A stretch of DNA of 6,802 nucleotides from Rhodospirillales bacterium (GTDB taxonomy: Bacteria > Pseudomonadota > Alphaproteobacteria > QKFK01 > SZUA-500). Numbering within the stretch: the first letter of the stretch is position 1; every line of letters starts with the position of its first letter. Both the position numbers and the translations under genes were made by a program. The stretch lies in the NCBI GenBank assembly GCA_003252195.1, contig QKFK01000126.1:1-6802 (forward strand), in the 5' to 3' direction. The notes under the pieces are model-generated. The model saw only the letters and a list, made by a program, of their open reading frames with translations, made no database searches and was not told the DNA's origin. Shown piece after piece: positions 1 through 5,288 of the stretch.

Positions 1-1
1 A

Positions 2-1045
2 ATGGCTGAAGCCAAAAAGATTATCGCATGGCTTAATAAAAATTCTAGCACTCAAATCGTAACTGATGAAGCCCTAATTGGTGGTGCCGCGATTGATGAA
101 CATAATAATCCTTTGCCAGAAGAAACCTTAAAAAAAGCCAAAGCCGCAGATGCAGTTTTGCTTGCTTGTATTGGTGGCCCAAAGTGGGACAAAGTTGCCT
201 TTGATATTCGCCCAGAAGCTGGTCTTTTAGGCATTCGTAAAGAGATGGGTTTGTTTGCTAACCTTCGCCCTGCAATCGTGTTTGATGAATTAGCCGAAGC
301 TTCAACTTTGAAAAAAGAAGTAGTAGCTGGGCTTGATATTCTTATTTTGCGTGAGTTAACAGGCGGTCTTTATTTTGGTAAACCTGCAGGTATTGATACA
401 TTGCCAGATGGTACTCGCCGTGGTTATAACACGCTTGAATACACTACTCCAGAAATTGAACGTATTGCTCGTTTGGGCTTTGAGCTAGCTATGAAGAGGG
501 GTAAAAAACTCTGCTCTGTAGATAAGGCTAATGTGCTTCAATCTATGATTATGTGGAGAGAAGAGGTGGTTAAAGTGGCTAAAGACTTCCCTGAAGTTGA
601 GCTGTCTCACCTTTATGTTGATAATGCGGCTATGCAATTAGTGCGTAACCCTAAGCAATTTGATGTGATGATTACAGAAAATATGTTTGGTGATATTTTA
701 TCTGACTGTGCATCAATGCTTACAGGATCTCTTGGTATGCTTCCATCTGCATCATTAGGAGCAGAAGTTGATGGTAAACGCATGGCTTTGTATGAACCTG
801 TTCATGGTTCAGCACCTGATATTGCAGGCAAAGGCATTGCCAACCCACTTGCAATGATATTATCACTTTCTATGATGCTCAAATACTCACTTGATATGGG
901 AGTTGAGGCTGACAAGCTAGAAAATGCTGTTAAAAAGGTTCTATCTCAAGGTTATAGAACTGCAGATATTATGCAAGATGGCATGAAAAAAGTAAGCACA
1001 TCTGAAATGGGTGAGGCAATCTTAAAAGCATTAGAAGAGGTTTAG
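2..1045 (+). CDS. leuB: 3-isopropylmalate dehydrogenase, 5'-truncated by the window edge
   Basis: Oxidises and decarboxylates (2R,3S)-3-isopropylmalate to 4-methyl-2-oxopentanoate with NAD+, the third step of the leucine branch; cytosolic. The 347 visible codons cover nearly the whole enzyme. Seen: RELTGG (117-122) with Tyr124, catalytic-type Lys175 in SVDKAN, Asp207 in YVDN, Asp231 and Asp235 in GDILSD (metal ligands in the family), and the NAD-binding stretch EPVHGSAPDIAGKGIANP (265-282). The family's N-terminal 'LLPGDGIGPE' segment is absent, so the ATG at position 2 is an internal methionine and roughly 15-20 residues lie upstream. One oddity: the residue after GDILSD is Cys236, where Glu is usual. 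The gene ends 4 nt before ilvD and is clearly in one operon with it. Identification is near certain; only the true start is unseen. Confidence 0.96.
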   Translation: MAEAKKIIAWLNKNSSTQIVTDEALIGGAAIDEHNNPLPEETLKKAKAADAVLLACIGGPKWDKVAFDIRPEAGLLGIRKEMGLFANLRPAIVFDELAEASTLKKEVVAGLDILILRELTGGLYFGKPAGIDTLPDGTRRGYNTLEYTTPEIERIARLGFELAMKRGKKLCSVDKANVLQSMIMWREEVVKVAKDFPEVELSHLYVDNAAMQLVRNPKQFDVMITENMFGDILSDCASMLTGSLGMLPSASLGAEVDGKRMALYEPVHGSAPDIAGKGIANPLAMILSLSMMLKYSLDMGVEADKLENAVKKVLSQGYRTADIMQDGMKKVSTSEMGEAILKALEEV

Positions 1046-1049
1046 TTAA

Positions 1050-2855
1050 ATGGTGGAATATCGCTCAGCAATCTTCAAAAAAAGAGAAATGGCAGGGGCT
1101 AGAAGCCTATGGCGTGCAACTGGTGAATATGATGAACATAAGCCGATTATTGCGGTGGTAAATTCATTTACGCAGTTTGTCCCAGGGCACACTCACTTGC
1201 AAGAAGTGGGAGCAAAGGCTCGTGAATATATCCTACAAGCTGGCGGTATTCCTAAAGAATTTAATACAATTGCGATTGATGACGGTATCGCCATGGGGCA
1301 TGATGGCATGCTTTATAGTTTGCCTTCTCGTGAGGTAATTGCAGATTCTGTAGAATATATGGTTAATGCCCATCGTGCCGATGCTATGATTTGCATTTCT
1401 AACTGCGATAAAATCACCCCAGGTATGATGATGGCGGCAATGCGTCTTAATATTCCTGCGGTGTTTGTCTCTGGTGGGCCAATGGAAGCTGGACGTGCCA
1501 AGATTGGTGGGCAAGATAAAGCCTTAGATTTGATTGATGCCATGATAGCAGCGGGCAATGCCGATGTGTCTGACGCTGATGTTGCAGAATATGAAAAACA
1601 CTCATGCCCAACTTGTGGTTCATGCTCTGGCATGTTTACTGCTAATTCTATGAATTGCTTGGCAGAAGCCTTGGGCTTAGCCCTCCCAGGTAATGGTTCA
1701 TTGGTTGCAACTCATGCTTTGCGTGGCGATTTGTTAAAGCGTGGCGTAGAAGCTTTGATGGATATTACAAAACGCTATTATGAACAAGATGATACATCTG
1801 TTCTGCCTCGTTCAGTTGCAAATTTTGAAACATTTAAAAACGCTATGTCACTAGACATTGCCATGGGTGGTTCAACTAACACTGTGCTACATATTTTAGC
1901 GATTGCTCATGAGGGTGAAATCGGCTTTACATTAAAAGACATTGATGCTTTATCTCGTAAAGTTCCGCATATTTGCAAAGTTGCTCCATCATCTTTCTAT
2001 CATATGGAAGATGTGCATCGCGCAGGTGGAATTATGGCAATTTTAGGTGAGCTTGATAGAGCGGGCTTAATTAACCGTGATGTGCCAACCGTTTATGCAA
2101 AGTCAATCGGTGTGGCTATAGATGCTTATGATGTTATGCGTTCAGACTTATATCATGATTATTATAAGGCAGCCCCACTTGGCAAGCCGAGCATCAAAGC
2201 TTATTCACAAAATTCAAAATATGAAAAGCTTGATATGGATAAAGAGCATGGCTGTATTCGTGATATTGCTCATGCTTATAATAAAGATGGCGGACTAGCT
2301 GTGCTATTCGGCAATTTAGCAGAAGAAGGCTGTATTGTTAAAACCGCAGGGGTTGACCCATCAATTTATAAGTTTAATGGCAAAGCCGTGGTTTGCGAAA
2401 GTCAAGAAGAAGCGGTTGAAAAAATCCTTGGTAAAGAGATTAAAGCAGGTGATGTGGTCGTTATCCTCTATGAAGGACCAAAAGGTGGCCCAGGAATGCA
2501 AGAAATGCTTTACCCAACTAGCTATATCAAATCAATCGGCTTGGGTAAAGAATGTGCCCTAATCACAGATGGGCGTTTCTCAGGTGGTACCTCAGGCCTA
2601 TCAATCGGGCATATCTCACCCGAAGCAGCTGAAGGCGGTAATATTGGCTTAATTGAAAATGGCGATGTAATCGAAATTGATATTATAAAGCGTTCCATAA
2701 ACTTAAAAGTAAGCGAAACAGAGCTAGAAACTCGCCGTAAAAACATAAAAGAATGGAAGCCAAAGAATAGAGATAGACAGGTTTCAAAGGCGTTGAAATT
2801 ATATGCAAGCAATGTTTCTAACGCCTCCCACGGAGCAGTCCGCAAATTCATATAA
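1050..2855 (+). CDS. ilvD: Dihydroxy-acid dehydratase
   Basis: Dehydrates 2,3-dihydroxy-isovalerate and 2,3-dihydroxy-3-methylvalerate to the keto acids that become valine and isoleucine; the first product also feeds leucine synthesis. It is an iron-sulfur, Mg-dependent cytosolic enzyme. The 601 residues are close to the roughly 616 of E. coli IlvD and collinear with it. Seen: IDDG (76-79), SNCDKITPGM with Cys119, Asp120 and Lys121 (the carbamylated lysine of the family), CPTCGSCSGMF with Cys186/189/192, AMGGSTNTVLH (271-281), GPGMQEM with Glu485, and GRFSGGTSGLS with Ser511. At 46-50 it reads PGHTHL-like rather than the 'PCNMH' that gives [2Fe-2S] enzymes their third cysteine, so the oxygen-sensitive E. 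coli-type [4Fe-4S] cluster is inferred. The start has an AGAGG-type ribosome site within the end of leuB (about 1036-1041). The C-terminus is complete (GAVR near the end as in E. coli). Confidence 0.98.
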   Translation: MVEYRSAIFKKREMAGARSLWRATGEYDEHKPIIAVVNSFTQFVPGHTHLQEVGAKAREYILQAGGIPKEFNTIAIDDGIAMGHDGMLYSLPSREVIADSVEYMVNAHRADAMICISNCDKITPGMMMAAMRLNIPAVFVSGGPMEAGRAKIGGQDKALDLIDAMIAAGNADVSDADVAEYEKHSCPTCGSCSGMFTANSMNCLAEALGLALPGNGSLVATHALRGDLLKRGVEALMDITKRYYEQDDTSVLPRSVANFETFKNAMSLDIAMGGSTNTVLHILAIAHEGEIGFTLKDIDALSRKVPHICKVAPSSFYHMEDVHRAGGIMAILGELDRAGLINRDVPTVYAKSIGVAIDAYDVMRSDLYHDYYKAAPLGKPSIKAYSQNSKYEKLDMDKEHGCIRDIAHAYNKDGGLAVLFGNLAEEGCIVKTAGVDPSIYKFNGKAVVCESQEEAVEKILGKEIKAGDVVVILYEGPKGGPGMQEMLYPTSYIKSIGLGKECALITDGRFSGGTSGLSIGHISPEAAEGGNIGLIENGDVIEIDIIKRSINLKVSETELETRRKNIKEWKPKNRDRQVSKALKLYASNVSNASHGAVRKFI

Positions 2856-2874
2856 TTGATTACTACGGCGTTGC

Positions 2875-2932
2875 TAAAAAGTTTTTCTTCAAGTCATTTA
2901 CTTTTATGTAAACTCATTCGAAAAACTTTTTA
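2875..2932. repeat. Repeat unit 1 stem-loop, just after ilvD
   Basis: A perfect 13-nt inverted repeat (TAAAAAGTTTTTC at 2875-2887 against GAAAAACTTTTTA at 2920-2932) encloses a second 5-bp stem, TTTAC 2897-2901 with GTAAA 2908-2912. It begins 20 nt after the ilvD stop and might stop or protect the operon transcript. However, the stem has only two G:C pairs and no clean U-tail follows, so it is not a standard intrinsic terminator. Confidence 0.7.
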
Positions 2933-2941
2933 CCGCCTAGT

Positions 2942-2968
2942 ATTAATCTAATTCTCTGGATTTTCGTT
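2942..2968 (+). repeat. Direct repeat, copy A (27 nt)
   Basis: ATTAAT..AATTCT.TGGATTT.CGTT; matches 3176-3202 at 23 of 27 positions by eye. It links unit 1 of the hairpin array with a decayed copy 234 nt further on. Confidence 0.65.
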
Positions 2969-2981
2969 TTGATGAGGGATT

Positions 2982-3025
2982 GATTTTATGCGTCATGTAG
3001 ATTAGCTACACTTTGCTCGAAAATC
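2982..3025. repeat. Repeat unit 2 stem-loop
   Basis: Outer stem GATTTT (2982-2987) pairs with AAAATC (3020-3025); inner stem TGTAG (2996-3000) pairs with CTACA (3006-3010) around an ATTAG loop. GTCA precedes and CT follows the inner stem, as in units 1 and 3. The inner pair has changed on both strands relative to its neighbours, which supports a conserved fold. Confidence 0.6.
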
Positions 3026-3082
3026 GACTTAACTCCTGCTACTAAATCATCTCTCCAAATTTTATGAGGCTGAGTATTTGTT

Positions 3083-3124
3083 TTTGTTCGTGTCATTTAC
3101 ACTCAAGTAAACTCATGTCACAAA
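3083..3124. repeat. Repeat unit 3 stem-loop
   Basis: TTTGT (3083-3087) pairs with ACAAA (3120-3124), CGTG (3089-3092) can pair with CATG (3114-3117) with one G:U, and TTTAC (3096-3100) pairs with GTAAA (3107-3111). The core GTCATTTAC-6 nt-GTAAACTCAT is the same as in unit 1 apart from the loop. Confidence 0.6.
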
Positions 3125-3169
3125 TTTATTATACTCCTGTTACTGCGTGCATTCTCCGTAAGATTTAGC

Positions 3170-3187
3170 AATTGAATTAATTCAATT
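3170..3187. repeat. Perfect 18-bp palindrome
   Basis: AATTGAATTAATTCAATT reads identically on both strands. It lies about 60 bp upstream of the promoter of the orphan gene and overlaps direct-repeat copy B. It could be a binding site for a dimeric regulator or part of repeat decay; being purely A/T-rich, chance is a real alternative. Confidence 0.5.
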
Positions 3188-3202
3188 CTATGGATTTGCG
3201 TT
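3176..3202 (+). repeat. Direct repeat, copy B (27 nt)
   Basis: Partner of 2942-2968 (23 of 27 identical by eye). Downstream of this copy the unit pattern is lost, although a short CAGCTT/AAGCTG inverted pair remains at about 3204-3227. It is best read as the eroded end of the array. Confidence 0.6.
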
Positions 3203-3247
3203 ACAGCTTTAGTTTTAGTTTAAGCTGGAAGCATTTGTTATATTATG

Positions 3248-3276
3248 TATACATAAACTCATAAAAGTAGTATAAT
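3248..3276 (+). promoter_or_regulatory. Sigma70-like promoter of the 191-aa orphan gene, with an overlapping palindrome
   Basis: A perfect -10 TATAAT (3271-3276) sits 17 nt after a -35-like TATACA (3248-3253, 4 of 6 to TTGACA). Transcription would begin near 3283, giving a short leader to the ATG at 3306. The -35 box is embedded in a 14-bp perfect palindrome, TTATGTATACATAA (3243-3256), placed where a repressor would block polymerase. The promoter call is good; the operator is an inference. Confidence 0.6.
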
Positions 3277-3305
3277 GCATTGAAATTATGTTATGAGGTT
3301 TCTTT

Positions 3306-3881
3306 ATGCAAAAATTATCTCCTGCTAATTGCCAAGATGTTCCTATGGGCTGTTATGGCGTAACTACTCCAGATAGCGAGAAAAATATTTTAGCCTCATA
3401 TGGTGCTGGACCATGCGTTTTAGCTTCTTTTTACAATAAAGATACTAAAACAGCATTGCTATCTCATATATCATCTGGGACAGATATTGCTTCGCTAGAT
3501 AAAGTTATAGCAGATAATTTAGGTGATAAAAATATTGATGCTAGTCTTTACGGTGGGTTGGATAATGAGCGTTTGTGTTCAGAGCTTCGTATCCGCTTAA
3601 AGAACAATAAATCTATTACTGTACAAAATGATGAACTTGGTAAAGAGCAAGATTCTATGGCTATAGACAGTAAAACAGGGAATGTGTCATTAGATGATAT
3701 TATGCCATCAGAAGTAGCCTCTAGTTCATTAATTAATGGAAATACAGGACAAGACAATTTTTTAGCCACAGGAAAAAGATATTCTTTAGAAAAAAGCTTT
3801 GATGGAAAAGATTGCCCTAAAAAAGATTATTCGAAAGAAATAGAGGCGATAAAGGCAAAATATGCCTCAATCCATAAATAA
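3306..3881 (+). CDS. Hypothetical protein with a CheD / NTAN1-like deamidase fold (tentative)
   Basis: A 191-aa soluble protein with no signal peptide or membrane segment. The ATG has a TGAGG ribosome site at 3294-3298 with 7 nt spacing. Residues about 28-130 read like the core of the N-terminal-asparagine amidohydrolase (NTAN1) family and the related CheD glutamine deamidases: a hydrophobic strand into Cys37 (GAGPCV), a second strand ending LLSHISSGTD with His54 and Asp60, then SLYGG (80-84) and AIDSKTGNV (119-127). From memory, human NTAN1 has the same order: 'ATTC', 'LTHCDGTD', 'LVGGF', 'NIKTAEIY'. Cys37 and His54 would be the catalytic pair. Residues about 130-160 are a polar Ser/Asn/Asp linker and the tail is lysine-rich. 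The gene stands alone, next to a repeat array, and is visibly more A/T-rich than ilvD, which suggests acquisition. The real gene is likely; the family call is moderate and the substrate unknown. Confidence 0.7.
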   Translation: MQKLSPANCQDVPMGCYGVTTPDSEKNILASYGAGPCVLASFYNKDTKTALLSHISSGTDIASLDKVIADNLGDKNIDASLYGGLDNERLCSELRIRLKNNKSITVQNDELGKEQDSMAIDSKTGNVSLDDIMPSEVASSSLINGNTGQDNFLATGKRYSLEKSFDGKDCPKKDYSKEIEAIKAKYASIHK

Positions 3882-3899
3882 TTATAGCATTTTGTTTTT

Positions 3900-4361
3900 C
3901 TAAATCTTTTTAGACATTAGGTGGCAGTAGCTATTAAAGCCTAGATGTTCATATCTATCGTTTGCTTCTTTATTAAAGTCATATACGTTTAGGTGAATTT
4001 CATGGATGTTATCTTTTTTGAAGATATTGGTTGCATGCTCGATTAAGGCACTGCATATGCCTTTGCCACGGTATTTATCATCAACAAAAATATTATTAAT
4101 ATAACCCATTTTTGTTTCATTCATAAATGGGGGGCGGTTTCTTATCTCCATCATCATATAGCCTGCATACTCATTTTCTATGCTTGCTAGGTAGAAGTGA
4201 ACTTTCTCATCTTTGAAGATTTCTTTTAAGAATTCTTTATGGTCATTAAAGCTATATGGTTTAAATACACCAACCATTTGTTCTTCATGATATAAAGCTA
4301 GCTTATGGTGTAGTTCGCAAATAGCGTCAATATCTTCAATAAAAGCTTCTTTGATTTCCAT
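3900..4361 (-). CDS. GNAT-family N-acetyltransferase
   Basis: Predicted to move an acetyl group from acetyl-CoA to an amine; the substrate cannot be told. The 153-aa product spans a single GNAT domain. Motif A is YINNIFVDDKYRGKGICSAL (87-106), with the RGKGIC acetyl-CoA pyrophosphate loop at 98-103. Motif B is LNVYDFNKEANDRYEHLGF (124-142), with the usual N..A...Y....GF spacing. A longer reading from an ATG at 4370 adds MLI, but the AGGA (complement of 4371-4374) touches that ATG directly, while it lies 9 nt from the ATG at 4361, so the shorter form is chosen. The gene lies 107 nt downstream of the alpha/beta hydrolase on the same strand and probably has its own promoter. It converges with the orphan gene, with 18 nt between the stops. 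Family call firm, function open. Confidence 0.88.
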   Translation of the reverse strand: MEIKEAFIEDIDAICELHHKLALYHEEQMVGVFKPYSFNDHKEFLKEIFKDEKVHFYLASIENEYAGYMMMEIRNRPPFMNETKMGYINNIFVDDKYRGKGICSALIEHATNIFKKDNIHEIHLNVYDFNKEANDRYEHLGFNSYCHLMSKKI

Positions 4362-4415
4362 AATTAACATTCCTAGTTGCTATATTTTATTTGCAAAATA
4401 TATAACACAATATGC

Positions 4416-4438
4416 TCATTTGATAAAGTATCAAATGA
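4416..4438. promoter_or_regulatory. Perfect 10-bp inverted repeat overlapping a candidate promoter of the GNAT gene
   Basis: TCATTTGATA - AAG - TATCAAATGA forms a perfect dyad with a 3-nt centre. On the minus strand a -35-like TTGATA (4434-4429) inside it is followed after 16 nt by TATTGT (4412-4407), a plausible -10. This fits an operator over the acetyltransferase promoter. There is no T-run after the dyad on either strand, so a terminator for the upstream hydrolase is less likely. Confidence 0.45.
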
Positions 4439-4468
4439 TTAAGCTATAACTATAATAAACGCTGTTTT

Positions 4469-5119
4469 TTACAAGCTTTTGATTCTGGCTTTGCGGATTA
4501 TATACTCACCAGCTACGCGGTGCAAATCAGCAAGGCTGTTGCTAAAAGCGTGGTCAGCATCTGGCACCAAACCATATTCAACTTTGATATTGCGTTGACC
4601 GTTTAAGCGTTTGGCAAGGGTCGCACTAGCTGATGGGTTAACAATATCATCTCTGCCACCTTGGATAATAATTCCAGAAGATGGACAAGGAGCTAAAAAT
4701 GAAAAATCTTTTTCGCCTGCAGGTGGAGCAACTGAGATAAAGCCTTTAATCTCTGGTCTGCGCATAAGCAATTGCATGCCAATCCACGCACCAAATGAAT
4801 ATCCGCCAATCCAGAAGTTTTTGGCATCTTCATTTTGTTGTTGTAACCAGTCAAGAGCTGTTGCTGCATCACTTAATTCACCAGGGCCACCTTCAAACTG
4901 ACCTTGAGAACGACCAACACTTCTAAAATTGAAGCGTAAAACCGAAAAGCCAAGCTTTGCAAATGTGTGGAACAAGGTATAAGTAACCTTATTATTCATG
5001 GTTCCGCCATATTGCGGGTGAGGGTGGAGAATAAGAGCTGCTGGAGCTCCCTTCTTTTCACTGTGGTGATAACGACCTTCAAGACGGCCTTCGGATCCAT
5101 TGAAAAATACTTCTGTCAT
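4469..5119 (-). CDS. Alpha/beta hydrolase, COG2945 type
   Basis: A 216-aa predicted cytosolic serine hydrolase, of unknown substrate. It starts with the family hallmark HPHPQYGGTMNNKV (32-45), followed by LRFNFRSVGRSQG (61-73) and GGPGELSDA (77-85). The nucleophile elbow is GYSFG with Ser108, the acid is Asp157 or Asp158 in GGRDD, and the base is His190 in DADHAF, so the triad is complete. The length is normal for this compact family, which lacks a large lid domain. The ATG is preceded on the minus strand by AAAGAGA about 5 nt away. No signal peptide. It lies divergent from cysE across a 169-bp spacer (to the cysE ATG). Family firm; the specific reaction cannot be inferred from context. Confidence 0.9.
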   Translation of the reverse strand: MTEVFFNGSEGRLEGRYHHSEKKGAPAALILHPHPQYGGTMNNKVTYTLFHTFAKLGFSVLRFNFRSVGRSQGQFEGGPGELSDAATALDWLQQQNEDAKNFWIGGYSFGAWIGMQLLMRRPEIKGFISVAPPAGEKDFSFLAPCPSSGIIIQGGRDDIVNPSASATLAKRLNGQRNIKVEYGLVPDADHAFSNSLADLHRVAGEYIIRKARIKSL

Positions 5120-5131
5120 ACTATCTCTTTG

Positions 5132-5161
5132 TTGAGTTATTTACAAAATCACCCATATAAT
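5132..5161 (+). promoter_or_regulatory. Candidate sigma70-like promoter for cysE-mnmA
   Basis: A perfect -10 TATAAT (5156-5161) follows TTGAGT (5132-5137, 4 of 6 to consensus) at 18 nt. It would give a leader of about 120 nt before the cysE ATG. The A/T-rich surroundings mean that another start nearer the gene is possible. Confidence 0.4.
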
Positions 5162-5192
5162 AAATGGAAAATTATTAAGAAAACGCAACTTT

Positions 5193-5220
5193 ATAGCATA
5201 TTTTTATAGAAAAATGCTAT
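5193..5220. repeat. Stem-loop in the cysE leader region
   Basis: ATAGCAT (5193-5199) pairs with ATGCTAT (5214-5220), and after one mismatch TTT/AAA extends the stem. It lies between the hydrolase and cysE, within the leader predicted from the promoter at 5132-5161. A second tiny stem, TTTAC/GTAAA (5254-5266), lies closer to the start codon. A role in regulation is only a possibility. Confidence 0.35.
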
Positions 5221-5288
5221 TAAATTGATAAAAAGATAGTAAAATCATTGTGATTTACCAAGTAAACCAAGGGATTGAGAGCGATTTT

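Larger units (their letters stand above)
2856..3240. repeat. Gene-free stretch with a diverged ~100-nt tandem hairpin repeat (at least 3 units)
   Basis: No plausible gene lies here on either strand; all frames are broken by stops. Three units share one plan: an outer stem, then GTCA, a 5-bp inner stem, a 5-6 nt loop, the return strand, and CT, followed by a pyrimidine-rich segment (CCGCCTAG..., ACTCCTGCTACT..., ACTCCTGTTACT...). Inner stems start at 2897, 2996 and 3096, a period of 99-100 nt. The inner stem is TTTAC/GTAAA in units 1 and 3 but TGTAG/CTACA in unit 2, and the outer stems differ completely while each stays self-complementary. That pattern suggests the fold has been kept rather than the bases. 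A decayed fourth copy is indicated by the direct repeat at 3176-3202. I do not recognise the family. It could be a dispersed palindromic element, a 3'-UTR structure of ilvD, or a run of small RNAs. Confidence 0.7.

Noticed and set aside
1313..1633. 106-aa open frame on the minus strand within ilvD, and similar antisense frames at 2522-2851 and 1233-1514.
   Set aside because: They are shadows of the well-conserved ilvD reading frame, with no own ribosome sites or recognisable domains.
2811..2860. Similarity of the end of ilvD (TAACGCCTCCCACGG...) to the pyrimidine block of the repeat units.
   Set aside because: The match is loose and off the 100-nt period, and this part of IlvD is collinear with E. 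coli IlvD, so it is explained by coding.
2897..2920. On the minus strand, units 1 and 3 each contain a 7-codon ATG...TGA frame (MSLHKSK and MSLLECK).
   Set aside because: The frame is a by-product of the conserved ATGAGTTTAC/GTAAATGA hairpin. Unit 2 breaks it, and the AGGAG-like sequence is too far upstream to serve as a ribosome site.
3853..3867. AGGCA/TGCCT hairpin at the end of the orphan gene as a bidirectional terminator.
   Set aside because: Only 5 bp, inside the coding sequence, and the T-rich run on the + strand starts too far away (about 3890).
5250..5288. Longer CysE starting at a GTG at 5250.
   Set aside because: No ribosome site precedes the GTG, the added residues do not match the family, and the ATG at 5289 has a suitable site and the usual N-terminus.
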